Positions 29,497-39,340 of a stretch of 64,000 nt of DNA are shown here, one piece after another. The notes beneath the pieces were generated by a model. It was not told the origin of the DNA. It saw nothing but the letters and a program-made list of their open reading frames with translations, and made no database searches. A program made the translations under genes and the position numbers. The first letter of the stretch is position 1. Each line of letters starts with the position of its first letter. The stretch comes from Pseudoalteromonas rubra (lineage in GTDB: Bacteria > Pseudomonadota > Gammaproteobacteria > Enterobacterales > Alteromonadaceae): positions 1 to 64,000 of the forward strand of contig NZ_PNCI01000015.1 of the NCBI RefSeq assembly GCF_005887095.1, written 5' to 3'.

Positions 29497-30338
29497 TTTT
29501 CTTGTTCGCGGTGATGTATTTTCACGTTGCTATGTGTTCGGGCAAAGCGCTCACCTAACGTTTGAGCCAGATAAACAGAGCGGTGCTGACCGCCAGTACA
29601 ACCAATCGAAATTGTCAGGTAACTGCGATTGTTACGCTCAAGGTGTGGTAGCCAGGTTTGTACAAAGGTTTGTATTTGCCAGGTGAACTTTTGCACCAGA
29701 CTGTGACTCGCTAAATAGTCAATAACAGGCTTATCTAGCCCAGTCAACGGCTTAAGTTCTGGTTCCCAGTGAGGGTTAGGGAGAAAGCGGGCATCAAAAA
29801 CATAATCAGCTTCTTTTGGTATGCCATGCTTAAAACCAAATGACTCGAACGTAATAATTAATTGCTTGTCTTTTTTACCCAGTATCTTCTCACGGATCTG
29901 CTCCGCGAGCTGGTGAATGCTCATGTCCGTTGTATCTATTGTGATATTAGCGCGACGGATCAATGGGTCCAGCAGTTCTTTTTCTTTTTTGATCGCTTTG
30001 TCCAGCGAAAGATCGGCCAATGACAGTGGGTGCAGACGGCGTGTTTCGGAGAAGCGGCGGATCAGGATTTGATCTTCACTATCCAGGTAAAAAATATTGG
30101 GTTCCGCAAACCCCGGTAAATACTCCAGAATATCGTCGAGTTCTTGCTGGTCTTTTGGCAGGTTACGCACATCGATACTGACTGCAATCTTGTCGTAGCT
30201 ATCGGACACACTGCGCACCAACGCGGGCAGAAGGTTAACAGGGATATTATCGGCGCAGTAGTAACCAAGGTCTTCCAGTACACGCAATGCGACCGATTTT
30301 CCCGAGCCAGAACGACCACTGACAATAATTAGCTGCAC
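29493..30338 (-). CDS. rapZ: RNase adapter protein RapZ
   Basis: RapZ binds nucleotides and, in enterobacteria, delivers the GlmZ small RNA to RNase E to control glucosamine-6-phosphate synthesis. The 281 residues show the Walker A motif GRSGSGKS at 8-15, a Walker B-like region, the conserved ESFGFKHGIP segment near 165, and the C-terminal GCTGGQHRSVYLA motif near 245. It sits between ptsN and ptsO as in E. coli. Whether a GlmZ homologue exists in this genome cannot be seen here. Confidence 0.97.
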   Translation of the reverse strand: MQLIIVSGRSGSGKSVALRVLEDLGYYCADNIPVNLLPALVRSVSDSYDKIAVSIDVRNLPKDQQELDDILEYLPGFAEPNIFYLDSEDQILIRRFSETRRLHPLSLADLSLDKAIKKEKELLDPLIRRANITIDTTDMSIHQLAEQIREKILGKKDKQLIITFESFGFKHGIPKEADYVFDARFLPNPHWEPELKPLTGLDKPVIDYLASHSLVQKFTWQIQTFVQTWLPHLERNNRSYLTISIGCTGGQHRSVYLAQTLGERFARTHSNVKIHHREQEK

Positions 30339-30350
30339 AAAAACTCTCCG

Positions 30351-30806
30351 TTAGTTGTCAAACTCTTCAATTATCGAGAATAACTCCTGATCATCGTGAG
30401 CTTGTCTGATACGTTTACAAAACACCTTGTTTTTAAGTTTATCAGCGATTGTTGCCAAGGTCTGCAAATGTTGTTGATTTTCTCCTTCAGGCACGATGAG
30501 TGCCACAAAAATGTCGACGGGTTGATTGTCGATGGCGTCAAAAGCAATGCCTTGTTGATTAACAAGGAGCATAGCGACGACTTTATCGATCCCCGGAAGG
30601 CGGCCGTGGGGTAATGCAATCCCTTTGCCGATACCTGTACTGCCAAGCTTTTCTCTACTGAGTAGTGAATCCAGAATATCATGGGCATTACTGTCAGGCA
30701 GCTGGCTATGTGCCAACTCACTGATGTATTCTAAGATACGTTTTTTGCTATTAAAAAGGACCGCAGCTTTGCTGCAGTCCTGTGAAATCAATGAGCTTAG
30801 TTTCAT
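30351..30806 (-). CDS. ptsN: Nitrogen-PTS EIIA component
   Basis: EIIA-Ntr is the terminal phosphoacceptor of the nitrogen PTS and regulates potassium transport and sigma-54-linked processes. The 151 residues have the mannitol/fructose-type EIIA fold, with the phosphorylated histidine in GIALPHGRL (His67). It lies 12 bases upstream of rapZ and two bases after hpf, within the rpoN operon. Confidence 0.97.
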   Translation of the reverse strand: MKLSSLISQDCSKAAVLFNSKKRILEYISELAHSQLPDSNAHDILDSLLSREKLGSTGIGKGIALPHGRLPGIDKVVAMLLVNQQGIAFDAIDNQPVDIFVALIVPEGENQQHLQTLATIADKLKNKVFCKRIRQAHDDQELFSIIEEFDN

Positions 30807-30808
30807 GA

Positions 30809-31096
30809 TTAGTGTCGAGTTAGCTTCTCTTTGTGCTTGATCACCTGACGATCAAGCTTATCGATGAGTCCGTCTATTGCGGCATACATATCCCGGTGTT
30901 CGGTCGAGGCGAAAATCTCCCCTCCGTTCACGTGTAATGTGGCTTCTGCTTTTTGGATGAGCTTTTCGACATCTAGGATGACATGCACATTGTTGATGTG
31001 ATCAAAGTGCCTTTCTAGCTTCGCAAACTTGTTTGTTACATAGTCTCTTAACGAATCGGTGATTTCTACATGTCGACCAGTTAAATTTAGTTGCAT
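30809..31096 (-). CDS. hpf: Short ribosome hibernation promoting factor
   Basis: HPF binds the 30S decoding region and drives 100S dimer formation in stationary phase. The 95-residue length identifies the short form. It opens MQLNLTGRHVEITDSLRDYV and contains the conserved KLERHFDHI and basic C-terminal DRQVIKHKEKL segments. I chose the second ATG, at 31096, because AAGGA then lies eight bases upstream; the first ATG at 31102 would leave only two bases. Confidence 0.96.
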   Translation of the reverse strand: MQLNLTGRHVEITDSLRDYVTNKFAKLERHFDHINNVHVILDVEKLIQKAEATLHVNGGEIFASTEHRDMYAAIDGLIDKLDRQVIKHKEKLTRH

Positions 31097-31121
31097 AAGC
31101 ATTTTCCTTCTGTAGTTACGT

Positions 31122-32630
31122 CTAAATCAGGCTTTTACGCTGATTCGACGGTGGGATAGCCAAAGACTCTCGGTATTTGGCAATTGTACGTCTAGCCACT
31201 TTGATCCCTTGATCTGCTAATACATCCGCAATTTTGCTGTCACTTAATGGCTTAGCTGTATTTTCCGCGGCAATTAGCTTTTTGATCAATGCTCTGATTG
31301 CAGTCGAAGAGCATTCTCCTCCGTTTTCAGTGCTGACATGGCTTGAGAAGAAATACTTCAACTCATAAATACCGCGCGGCGTGTGCATATACTTTTGCGT
31401 TGTTACACGTGAAATCGTGGACTCATGCATGTCGACCATTTCGGCCACATCATTGAGTACCATCGGCTTCATTGCCTCGGGGCCATGTTCAAAGAATGCC
31501 TGTTGTTGTTGCACAATGCAATTGGTAACTTTCAATAAAGTTTCATTGCGGCTTTCCAGGCTTTTAATAAACCATTTTGCCTCTTGCAAGTGTGAGCGGA
31601 TAAACTGGCTATCAGTGCTCGACTTGACTGAGCGGGACATAGCAGCATAGTGATCGTTTACTCTGATCTTCGGCATAGAGTCCGGGTTGAGTTCAACAAC
31701 CCAGCGACCTTTCACCTTTTTCACCGAGACATCTGGTATCACATAGTCCGCTTCTTCTTGCACTATGCTAGCGGCTGGCTTGGGGTTAAGACTGTGGATC
31801 AGGGTCATGACTTCTTTAAGTTCAGCTTCTTTGAGCTTAGTCTTTTTCATCAAAGTTCGGTAGTCACGGCTCGCGAGTAAATCGATATGTTCCGTCAGAA
31901 TCTCTTTGGTTTGAGTTAGCCAGGGGGTAGCTGAGTCAAACTGATTGAGCTGGATACACAAACACTCCTGCAAGCTGCGCGCTGCAATACCAACGGGATC
32001 AAATAATTGAACACGTTTCAGTACGGCTTCGACTTCATCCAACTCGATCTGTTCGTCGTCATTGTCCTGATTCATGCTCTCAACAATGTCTTCGCAGCTG
32101 ATGGTCAATAAACCAGCATCGTCAACGGCTTCGACGATTGCCAGAGCGATGGCTCTGTCGGTTGGGCTAAAGGGGGTGAGTTCCAGTTGCCACATCATGT
32201 ATTCTTGCAACGTCTCAGTGGTTTTGCCCTGATAGATGGTTTCATCTTCTGGCATTGGACCAGAGCTGCTGGCCGGGGCGGCACTGATGTACTCATCCCA
32301 GGTGACGTCCATTGCCAGATCGTCACTGACTGTGTCTTTGTTTAATGCAGCGTCGCTGTCTTGTTCATAATCACTGACAGCCGAGTCCTCAAAGCTGTCA
32401 TTATCATTGGTCGCGTGTTGTTCTAACTCAGTATCCGATTTGGACTGTGTTTCATTATCGTGTGATTCAGACTCACCTTCTTCCACTTCCAACAAAGGGT
32501 TGCTATCAAGCGCTTCTTGGATTTCTTGTTGGAGATCTAGCGTACTCAACTGTAACAGGCGAATAGCCTGTTGCAGCTGTGGTGTCATTGTCAGTTGCTG
32601 CCCCATGCGCAGCTGTAGCGATTGCCTCAT
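31122..32630 (-). CDS. rpoN: RNA polymerase sigma-54 factor
   Basis: Sigma-54 directs transcription from -24/-12 promoters with enhancer-binding activators (nitrogen metabolism, flagella and others). The 502 residues show the Gln/Leu-rich activator region at 1-50 ([20 protein letters not shown]), an acidic region II to about 130, the core-binding domain, the helix-turn-helix near 380-400, and the RpoN box [10 protein letters not shown] near 485. It is followed by hpf, ptsN, rapZ and ptsO, the conserved sigma-54 operon order. Confidence 0.98.
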   Translation of the reverse strand: MRQSLQLRMGQQLTMTPQLQQAIRLLQLSTLDLQQEIQEALDSNPLLEVEEGESESHDNETQSKSDTELEQHATNDNDSFEDSAVSDYEQDSDAALNKDTVSDDLAMDVTWDEYISAAPASSSGPMPEDETIYQGKTTETLQEYMMWQLELTPFSPTDRAIALAIVEAVDDAGLLTISCEDIVESMNQDNDDEQIELDEVEAVLKRVQLFDPVGIAARSLQECLCIQLNQFDSATPWLTQTKEILTEHIDLLASRDYRTLMKKTKLKEAELKEVMTLIHSLNPKPAASIVQEEADYVIPDVSVKKVKGRWVVELNPDSMPKIRVNDHYAAMSRSVKSSTDSQFIRSHLQEAKWFIKSLESRNETLLKVTNCIVQQQQAFFEHGPEAMKPMVLNDVAEMVDMHESTISRVTTQKYMHTPRGIYELKYFFSSHVSTENGGECSSTAIRALIKKLIAAENTAKPLSDSKIADVLADQGIKVARRTIAKYRESLAIPPSNQRKSLI

Positions 32631-32674
32631 GTATCTCTAACAATCCTTTTTGTTATTTACTTCTAATCTTATAA

Positions 32675-33400
32675 CTATAGCCTGAATTGCTCACCTAGGT
32701 AGACATCCCGCACGGTTTGATCGGCCAGAACATGCTCCGGGGTGCCTGCTGCTATCAGTTCACCATGTGACACTATATAAGCTTTCTCACAGACGTCCAG
32801 CGTTTCACGTACATTGTGGTCTGTGATCAACACGCCGATACCGCGGTTTTTTAGGTGTTCAATAATTTTCTTTATATCTAACACTGAAATGGGATCAACA
32901 CCAGCGAAAGGCTCATCCAATAAGATAAATTTTGGATCTGCCGCAAGCGCGCGTGCAATTTCTACCCGACGTCGTTCACCGCCCGACAATGCCATGCCCT
33001 GACTGTCACGGATATGCTGAATATTAAACTCATCTAATAACTCATTGAGAATAACTTCTCTTTGCTCTTTATTAAGTGCCTTACGAGTTTCCAGAATCGC
33101 CATCAGATTTTGATAGACAGTTAGCTTGCGGAAAATCGAGGACTCTTGTGGCAAATACCCTATGCCCAGACGTGCCCGACTGTGCATAGGGAGCAAAGTG
33201 ATATCTTGATCATCGATATGAATGCTGCCCTTGTCACTAGGGACCAGGCCTACGATCATATAGAAAGTCGTGGTTTTACCCGCGCCATTGGGGCCAAGTA
33301 GGCCAACAATGCTGCCAGCTTCAACACTCAATTCGACGTTTTTGACAACCTGTCTGCCCTTATAGCTCTTGGCCAGAGCAGTTGCTGTTAACTTACTCAC
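32675..33400 (-). CDS. lptB: LPS export ABC transporter ATP-binding protein LptB
   Basis: LptB is the ATPase that powers lipopolysaccharide extraction by LptFG and export along the Lpt bridge. The 241-residue ABC protein has Walker A GPNGAGKT at about 35-42, a Q-loop in LPQESSIF, the signature LSGGERRR near 140 and Walker [11 protein letters not shown]. It overlaps lptA by four bases and precedes rpoN by 44 bases. lptF and lptG are not in this window, as is usual. Confidence 0.98.
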   Translation of the reverse strand: MSKLTATALAKSYKGRQVVKNVELSVEAGSIVGLLGPNGAGKTTTFYMIVGLVPSDKGSIHIDDQDITLLPMHSRARLGIGYLPQESSIFRKLTVYQNLMAILETRKALNKEQREVILNELLDEFNIQHIRDSQGMALSGGERRRVEIARALAADPKFILLDEPFAGVDPISVLDIKKIIEHLKNRGIGVLITDHNVRETLDVCEKAYIVSHGELIAAGTPEHVLADQTVRDVYLGEQFRL

Positions 33401-33936
33401 GGATTACCCTTCTTTTGTGAATTCTTACTGTTCTCTTTTTCAGGTAAAAGAATGGTTCTAACACGATTTTTCTCTTGATCACCCCGTTGCGCGCTGATCA
33501 GCTTTTTCTCCATATCATAGACTATGGTTTGTGCACTGATTTTCTGGCCTGCCTGGCTTATTTCGGCACCGCCCTTGATGGTCAACATACGGTTTGCCAC
33601 ATCATAACGCACTTCTTTGGCGGTTGCTTTCAGCAGCGAACCATCTGCCTGGCGCTCTTGAAACACCGCGGGGCTGCCTGTGGCAACCAATAGTTGTTTA
33701 TTTTTACCCAGCTCTTCTCTGCGGTGGACCTCGAGGCGATCTGCCAAAATTGTACGGTCACCATGGATGATCTCAACGTTTTCTTCGAATACGCCAATAT
33801 TGGTTTGTAATTGTGCCAGCTGAGTACCCGAGCTGATAATGACCTGGTCGGTTAGCGTATCTTCTGCGTAAGCACTAGGTTGAAATGCACTTAAGGTACA
33901 CAGCAGGATCAGGGTGTAGGTAAATTTATTGTTCAT
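33397..33936 (-). CDS. lptA: LPS transport periplasmic protein LptA
   Basis: LptA oligomerises into the beta-jellyroll bridge that carries LPS across the periplasm. The 179-residue protein has a cleavable signal peptide (ending SAYA-ED near residue 24) and the OstA-like repeat region with [16 protein letters not shown]. The ATG at 33936 overlaps the end of lptC and gives a proper signal peptide; a longer frame from 33993 would place 19 unrelated residues before it. A charged Lys/Asn-rich tail is present. Confidence 0.94.
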   Translation of the reverse strand: MNNKFTYTLILLCTLSAFQPSAYAEDTLTDQVIISSGTQLAQLQTNIGVFEENVEIIHGDRTILADRLEVHRREELGKNKQLLVATGSPAVFQERQADGSLLKATAKEVRYDVANRMLTIKGGAEISQAGQKISAQTIVYDMEKKLISAQRGDQEKNRVRTILLPEKENSKNSQKKGNP

Positions 33937-34480
33937 AATAAATCGTTTTAGTGTGGTTGATGAGTTCAATGATTTCGGTATTGAGATCGGCAACCAACCC
34001 CTTGCCCGAAATGGTTAAGTTGGGCCCGGTTATTTCAACTGGGTGCTCAGAGCGCATATGTTTTTCGCTAATATCGACTTGCACATGGTCTGCATTGATG
34101 TGCTTTATCATCGCATTGTCGGTCAGGTTTGTTGCTTGTACCTGGCCTTCTAGTATCAGCGTGTTATTACCATATAAAGTGGCTTCATTGGCTTTCAGCT
34201 GCCAGTTTTGCTGATCGTTGTGAAGCGTAAAGATAGGTGCAGTAAAGTGGCTGAAGCCAAGCTCTTGATAAAGCTCCATTCTGTCAGCGGTGATTTGGTA
34301 GCTAAGCTGGCCATTTTCGGCATAATTGGTCTGCTTAAGATCGAGAGCGACATAGTCAGGCTTAGCTAACACTTCTTCTGATTTTGGTGCTGTTTGTCCT
34401 GATTGGGTTAAATAGGGATACCACAGCCAGAGCATGGTCAGGCTGAATACAAAAAGCAATAGAACGCGGACCACGGTCAT
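33926..34480 (-). CDS. lptC: LPS export protein LptC
   Basis: LptC anchors the LPS bridge to the inner membrane, passing LPS from LptBFG to LptA. The 184-residue protein has one N-terminal transmembrane helix (about 4-20) and an OstA-like beta-jellyroll domain, with recognisable LTISGKGLVADLNTEIIEL near the end. It overlaps kdsC by four bases and its 3' end overlaps the lptA start, consistent with tight coupling of the export genes. Confidence 0.95.
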   Translation of the reverse strand: MTVVRVLLLFVFSLTMLWLWYPYLTQSGQTAPKSEEVLAKPDYVALDLKQTNYAENGQLSYQITADRMELYQELGFSHFTAPIFTLHNDQQNWQLKANEATLYGNNTLILEGQVQATNLTDNAMIKHINADHVQVDISEKHMRSEHPVEITGPNLTISGKGLVADLNTEIIELINHTKTIYYEQ

Positions 34481-35028
34481 ATACTGCTGCCTTCATATCC
34501 TAAAGGTTTATTCTGGCACAGTAACAGCAAATCGGTCAGTTCACGCACCGCACCATAGCCGCCTGGCAACAGAGTGGTATAGTCTGCCTGGCGGATCACC
34601 ATTGGATGTGCATCATTGACTGCTACAGACAGGCCGACCTTAAGCATCACGGGTAAATCTGGGGCGTCATCGCCAATATACGCAACTTCATGGTCAGCAA
34701 GTTGCAGCTTATCTTTGAGCTCAGCATAACCTCGCAACTTATCCTCCATCCCCTGATAGATATGTTTAACATTGAGGCTAGTCATACGTTGCTTAACTAT
34801 TTGTGAATGGCGGCCAGTGATCACTGCGACTTCAACGCCAGCATTGATCAGTGCTTTGACTCCAAAGCCATCCTTAGTATTGAAGGCTTTAAGCTCTTCG
34901 CCCTGGTTACCCAGATAAATACGGCCATCGGAAAATACCCCATCGATATCGCAGATCAGGAGTTTAATTGCCTGTGCTTTACGGACAACGGCGTCGTCAA
35001 TGGGTTGATATAGGTCGGAAAACAGCAT
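34477..35028 (-). CDS. kdsC: 3-deoxy-D-manno-octulosonate 8-phosphate phosphatase
   Basis: KdsC removes phosphate from KDO-8-phosphate, giving KDO for LPS inner core. The 183-residue HAD-family enzyme has the nucleophile motif ICDIDGVFSDG (Asp27 and Asp29 region), the VITGRHS segment and the metal-binding IGDDAPDLPVM. Length matches the tetrameric C0-type HAD phosphatases. It directly abuts kdsD with no gap and overlaps lptC. Confidence 0.97.
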   Translation of the reverse strand: MLFSDLYQPIDDAVVRKAQAIKLLICDIDGVFSDGRIYLGNQGEELKAFNTKDGFGVKALINAGVEVAVITGRHSQIVKQRMTSLNVKHIYQGMEDKLRGYAELKDKLQLADHEVAYIGDDAPDLPVMLKVGLSVAVNDAHPMVIRQADYTTLLPGGYGAVRELTDLLLLCQNKPLGYEGSSI

Positions 35029-36000
35029 TTATAATACTCCAGCTCGTAGTAAATCTTGCATATTTAACGCGCCGATTGGGCAACCTTGCTCATCAACTAC
35101 AATGAGACCATTGATGCGCTTTTTTTCCATAATATGTAGTGCTTCCGCGGCCAACATATCCTGTTTCACTGTGGTGCAGTGTTTTGTCATCACAGACTCG
35201 ATCACCGTGTTATGTAAATCAAGTCGCTGTTCAATAATACGGCGTAAGTCTCCATCCGTGAACAAGCCTCTAAGCTGACCTTGATCATCGACAATGGTTG
35301 TCATACCCAAGCCTTTGCCTGACATTTCAAACAAGGCGTCAGTGATAGTACAGCCTTGCGTTACAATAGGCACTGCTTTACCAGTGTGCATTACATCCGC
35401 GAGTGTTAGCAACAGGCGTTTTCCCAGGCTGCCACCAGGATGAGATAAGGCAAAATCGTCTGCTGTAAAGCCCCGGGCTTCCAGTAACGCCACAGCCAGC
35501 GCATCTCCCATGACCAGCGTTGCTGTGGTACTGGCTGTCGGTGCCAGCCCTAAAGGACAGGCTTCTTTTGATACTTTAATACACAGGTGGATATCTGCCA
35601 GCTTTGCCATATTCGACTCGGGATTACCCGTCATACTGATGATTTGTGCGCCAATGCGTTTAATCACCGGCACGATAGCCAATACTTCGTGGGTTTCACC
35701 TGAGTTTGAGATCAGCAGAACCACGTCATCGGCGGTGATCATGCCCAAATCGCCATGGCTTGCTTCACCCGGGTGCACAAAAAAAGCCGGTGTACCTGTG
35801 CTTGCGAGTGTTGCTGCTATTTTATTTCCAATATGACCTGACTTGCCCATCCCAACGACAATGATGCGACCACGGCACTGCAACATGAGTTCACAGGCAG
35901 CCGCAAACTGAGTGTCAATATACTGGGTAATTTCTTCAATAGCCTGCTGTTCTATCTCTAGTACTTGTTTGGCAGAGCCAATAAAATTGTGGGTGCTCAC
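35029..36000 (-). CDS. kdsD: D-arabinose 5-phosphate isomerase
   Basis: KdsD converts ribulose-5-phosphate to arabinose-5-phosphate, the first committed step to KDO. The 323 residues comprise an SIS domain (about 40-170, with VVGMGKSGHIGNKIAATLAS and SNSGETHEV) and two CBS domains (about 205-323). Its stop directly precedes the kdsC ATG. With kdsC and lptCAB it forms an LPS synthesis and export block. Confidence 0.97.
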   Translation of the reverse strand: MSTHNFIGSAKQVLEIEQQAIEEITQYIDTQFAAACELMLQCRGRIIVVGMGKSGHIGNKIAATLASTGTPAFFVHPGEASHGDLGMITADDVVLLISNSGETHEVLAIVPVIKRIGAQIISMTGNPESNMAKLADIHLCIKVSKEACPLGLAPTASTTATLVMGDALAVALLEARGFTADDFALSHPGGSLGKRLLLTLADVMHTGKAVPIVTQGCTITDALFEMSGKGLGMTTIVDDQGQLRGLFTDGDLRRIIEQRLDLHNTVIESVMTKHCTTVKQDMLAAEALHIMEKKRINGLIVVDEQGCPIGALNMQDLLRAGVL

Positions 36001-36009
36001 GCTGCTTCC

Positions 36010-36969
36010 TTAAATAATGAAGTACATATAACCGCAAAACGCGCCCAGGAGCAGTCCGCCTTCAACACGATTGATCTGGCGACGACCTTTCAGGCTCACA
36101 CTCATCAGCACCAGCGCAGCGGTTGCGCCCAGCATGACATACATGTCCCGGCTGGCGATGTTACTGTCCAGTGTTGCTGGGTTGAGGATCCCAGCGATAG
36201 ACAAAACCGCCAGAATATTAAAGATATTCGAACCGATAATATTGCCCAGCACCAAATCGTCTTCGTTTTTCAGCACACCCGCCACACAAGCTGCGAGTTC
36301 AGGTAAGCTGGTTCCGATAGCGATGATTGTCAGGCCGATGAGCAGATCACTCATGCCAAAATACTTTGCAATGTCTACCGCTGAATCGACCAGGTAATCT
36401 GCACTAACAGGCAGCAGGACCATACCGACGATCAGCCAGAATATGGCCTTGCTCATAGGAACGTCACTTGGGACTTCGTCGCAGGCTTCCGAAATCAGCG
36501 GATCGTCCTGATCGGTTTTACCGGTTTTAGAAATGTAGATAAGACCGCCGATAAACACCATGAAACCAATCAGCAACAGCCAGCCTTCGAGTGCGCTAAA
36601 ATGATTATCGCTGATGATCAACCAGGCAGCCAGCGACACAACAACCAGCAGCGGCATTTCGCGTTTTAAAATGCCAGAGCCGACGCCAAGCGGGCGCAAT
36701 AGCGCGGTGATGCCAAGTACCATCAAAATATTAGCAATGTTTGAGCCTACAGCATTGCCAACGGCGGTGTCTGTTTTGTCAACCAGCGCTGCTTGCGCGG
36801 CGACCATCATTTCAGGTGCTGAGGAGCCCATTGCAACGATAGTCAAACCCACAATTAACGTTGGTACCCCAAGGTTTTTAGCCAGTGCCGCTGCGCCATA
36901 CACGAAGCGATCGGCACTCCAAACCAGGGCAATGAATCCAAGAATGAGTATGACAAACGATAAAACCAT
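36010..36969 (-). CDS. yrbG: Calcium/sodium antiporter YrbG
   Basis: This inner-membrane protein of the cation/calcium exchanger family has two inverted repeats of five helices. Each repeat carries the alpha motif: GSSAPEMMVAAQAA near residue 50 and GTSLPELAACVAG near 220, with matching NAVGSNIANI and GNIIGSNIFNI segments. The 319 residues match E. coli YrbG (325). It heads the minus-strand run toward kdsD and is divergent from mlaF, the same arrangement as in E. coli. Confidence 0.95.
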   Translation of the reverse strand: MVLSFVILILGFIALVWSADRFVYGAAALAKNLGVPTLIVGLTIVAMGSSAPEMMVAAQAALVDKTDTAVGNAVGSNIANILMVLGITALLRPLGVGSGILKREMPLLVVVSLAAWLIISDNHFSALEGWLLLIGFMVFIGGLIYISKTGKTDQDDPLISEACDEVPSDVPMSKAIFWLIVGMVLLPVSADYLVDSAVDIAKYFGMSDLLIGLTIIAIGTSLPELAACVAGVLKNEDDLVLGNIIGSNIFNILAVLSIAGILNPATLDSNIASRDMYVMLGATAALVLMSVSLKGRRQINRVEGGLLLGAFCGYMYFII

Positions 36970-37086
36970 GAAGTCTAAGCCAAGTTACTAAATTCAATGG
37001 CGCTGATAGTATCAAATAGCTTATCAAAAGTATAAATAAAGTCATCGGCGTTGGGTCATGAAAACGTATATATTGATGTCAATTTC

Positions 37087-37101
37087 CCACAAAAATTGTG
37101 G
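37087..37101. promoter_or_regulatory. Perfect palindrome in the yrbG-mlaF divergent promoter region
   Basis: CCACAA-AAA-TTGTGG is a perfect inverted repeat with a three-base centre, about 110 bases before mlaF and 118 before yrbG. The region is A+T-rich and must hold the two divergent promoters, so an operator is possible. I cannot name a regulator. Confidence 0.4.
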
Positions 37102-37197
37102 CGAATGAATTACAAAATTTTACCATTAAGGGTTTTCCATCTCGCAGCAAAACAACGTATTATTCCATAATTGAAAAAGTATGATGTGGAGAGCGAC

Positions 37198-38004
37198 TTG
37201 ACGCAGTCAATAGTTGAAGTCAGGGATTTGACCTTTTCTCGTGGTGAAAGGACAATCTACAAAAATATGAGTTTCTCCGTTCCCAAAGGGAAAATTACGG
37301 CCATCATGGGACCCAGTGGTATTGGTAAAACCACCATGTTGCGGCTGATCGGAGGCCAGCTCAAGCCGGATAGCGGCGAGATTCTCTTCTCTGGTGACAG
37401 TATTCCTTCTATGTCCCGCCAGGCGTTGTATCAGGCACGTAAGCGAATGAGCATGTTGTTTCAAAGCGGGGCCTTATTCACGGATATGTCGGTTTTTGAC
37501 AATATTGCTTTCCCGTTGCGAGAGCATACCAAACTGAGTGAAGAATTAATTCGCTTAGTGGTATTGATGAAGCTCCAGGCGGTTGGCTTGCGTGGAGCCC
37601 GTGATCTTATGCCATCGGAGTTGTCGGGTGGGATGGCGCGCCGTGCAGCGCTGGCCAGAGCCATTGCGCTTGACCCAGAACTGATCATGTACGATGAGCC
37701 GTTTGCAGGACAAGACCCCATTTCTATGGGCGTTTTGGTTCGCCTGATTAAATCATTGAATGAAGTATTGGGACTATCCTCTTTGATCGTAACGCACGAT
37801 GTAACCGAGGTGTTGAGTATTGCCGACCATGTCGTGATCATTGCCGAGCAAGGTGTTATCGGCAGTGGCACGCCCGAACAGATGCGGGCCCATGAATCAC
37901 CCCTGGTACAACAATTCTTGCAAGGCCATTCTGATGGGCCTGTGCCATTCCACTTTGATGCAGCCCCTTATGAGGATGAGTTACTTGCAGGAGGAAGTCG
38001 TTAA
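37198..38004 (+). CDS. mlaF: Phospholipid ABC transporter ATPase MlaF
   Basis: MlaF is the ATPase of the MlaFEDB complex, which moves phospholipids between the inner membrane and the MlaC carrier to keep outer-membrane asymmetry. It has Walker A GPSGIGKT near residues 38-45, signature LSGGMARR near 143 and Walker [15 protein letters not shown] chose the TTG at 37198 because GGAGAG lies directly upstream at four to five bases; a TTG nine codons earlier has no ribosome site, and no ATG is available in this frame before the conserved domain. Confidence 0.96.
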   Translation: MTQSIVEVRDLTFSRGERTIYKNMSFSVPKGKITAIMGPSGIGKTTMLRLIGGQLKPDSGEILFSGDSIPSMSRQALYQARKRMSMLFQSGALFTDMSVFDNIAFPLREHTKLSEELIRLVVLMKLQAVGLRGARDLMPSELSGGMARRAALARAIALDPELIMYDEPFAGQDPISMGVLVRLIKSLNEVLGLSSLIVTHDVTEVLSIADHVVIIAEQGVIGSGTPEQMRAHESPLVQQFLQGHSDGPVPFHFDAAPYEDELLAGGSR

Positions 38005-38780
38005 TGGATTTTTTGCAGCAGTTAGGCCATAAGACACTAAGTCGATTTGCCTCACTAGGCCGGGCGACCAGAATGCTCATAGGGGCACTGTGTAGTATGC
38101 CCAATATCAGAAAAGGCGGGCCCTTGCTGGTTCGTCAGCTGTATATGGTTGGTCATCAGTCGTTACTTATTATTATGGTATCGGGCCTGTTTATCGGCAT
38201 GGTACTGGCCTTACAAGGGTATACAGTACTGGTTGATTACGGGGCTGAAGACAGTCTGGGTCCGCTTGTTGCGCTAAGTTTATTGCGAGAGCTCGGGCCT
38301 GTGGTGACAGCGTTACTGTTTGCTGGGCGAGCGGGCAGTGCATTGACTGCGGAAATTGGCCTGATGAAAGCGACTGAACAATTATCCAGTCTTGAAATGA
38401 TGGCAATCGATCCATTGAAACGGGTGATTTCTCCGCGTTTCTGGGCTGGCTTTATTAGCATGCCGTTGCTCGCTTTAATTTTCTCTGCTATCGCCATACT
38501 TGGTGCGCACCTAGTTGGCGTTGATTGGTTGGGTGTTGATTCAGGCAGCTTCTGGTCCATTATGCAATCTCAGGTTTCGTTTGAGCAGGATATTGTCAAT
38601 GGTTTGATTAAAAGTTTTGTATTTGCGCTCATCGTGACCTGGATTGCGCTATACAAAGGGTATGACTGTATCCCAACATCCGAGGGGATCAGTAAAGCCA
38701 CCACAGAAACGGTGGTTCATTCTTCTCTTGCTGTTCTGGGCTTCGACTTTGTTCTGACAGCAGTGATGTTTTCAAGTTAA
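38004..38780 (+). CDS. mlaE: Phospholipid ABC transporter permease MlaE
   Basis: MlaE is the membrane permease of the Mla complex. The 258 residues contain an amphipathic N-terminal helix and five transmembrane segments, with the family motif [21 protein letters not shown] near 95-115 and the [21 protein letters not shown] loop that contacts the ATPase. It overlaps mlaF by one base (TAATG) and is followed by mlaD. Confidence 0.98.
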   Translation: MDFLQQLGHKTLSRFASLGRATRMLIGALCSMPNIRKGGPLLVRQLYMVGHQSLLIIMVSGLFIGMVLALQGYTVLVDYGAEDSLGPLVALSLLRELGPVVTALLFAGRAGSALTAEIGLMKATEQLSSLEMMAIDPLKRVISPRFWAGFISMPLLALIFSAIAILGAHLVGVDWLGVDSGSFWSIMQSQVSFEQDIVNGLIKSFVFALIVTWIALYKGYDCIPTSEGISKATTETVVHSSLAVLGFDFVLTAVMFSS

Positions 38781-38794
38781 GGGTTTGTAGAAAC

Positions 38795-39340
38795 ATGAAT
38801 ACACGGAAAATAGAAATACTTGTCGGCCTGTTCGTTGCCTTGGGTGTGGCCGCCTTTGTTATGCTAGCACTCAAAGTTGCGAATGCAGGGATCAGCGGCA
38901 ATAGTGAAACCTACACACTGCAGGCTAAATTTGACAACATCGGATCACTCAAAACACGCGCACCCATCAAAGTAGGTGGGGTGGTGATTGGTCGTGTTGA
39001 TGGGATTAGTATCCATCCACAAGAGTTTGTACCTGTCGTGAGCATGAGCATTGACAGACATTACGAGTGCCAGTTCTCAGATACTACGTCGGTATCCATT
39101 CTCACCTCAGGGATATTAGGCGAGCAATATCTGGGTATTTCCCCGGTGATTGCCTCTAAATCCGCCAAACAGACCTGTCTGGGCGAAGAAGTCGTGAACA
39201 ATGATGAGCTCGACCTGGGTGAGTTATTTGGTGTTGAAAGCGCCGCACTTAAAGATGGTGACATGATCACCGACACTAAGTCTGCATTAGTTCTGGAAGA
39301 ACTGATCGGCCAATTCCTGTTCAATCAAAGTAGTGAGTAA
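38795..39340 (+). CDS. mlaD: Phospholipid-binding MCE protein MlaD
   Basis: MlaD forms a hexameric MCE ring in the periplasm on top of MlaE. The 181-residue protein has one N-terminal transmembrane helix (about 7-28), a single MCE domain (about 38-120, with VKVGGVVIGRVDGI) and a helical tail. Its stop overlaps the mlaC start (TAATG). Confidence 0.97.
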   Translation: MNTRKIEILVGLFVALGVAAFVMLALKVANAGISGNSETYTLQAKFDNIGSLKTRAPIKVGGVVIGRVDGISIHPQEFVPVVSMSIDRHYECQFSDTTSVSILTSGILGEQYLGISPVIASKSAKQTCLGEEVVNNDELDLGELFGVESAALKDGDMITDTKSALVLEELIGQFLFNQSSE

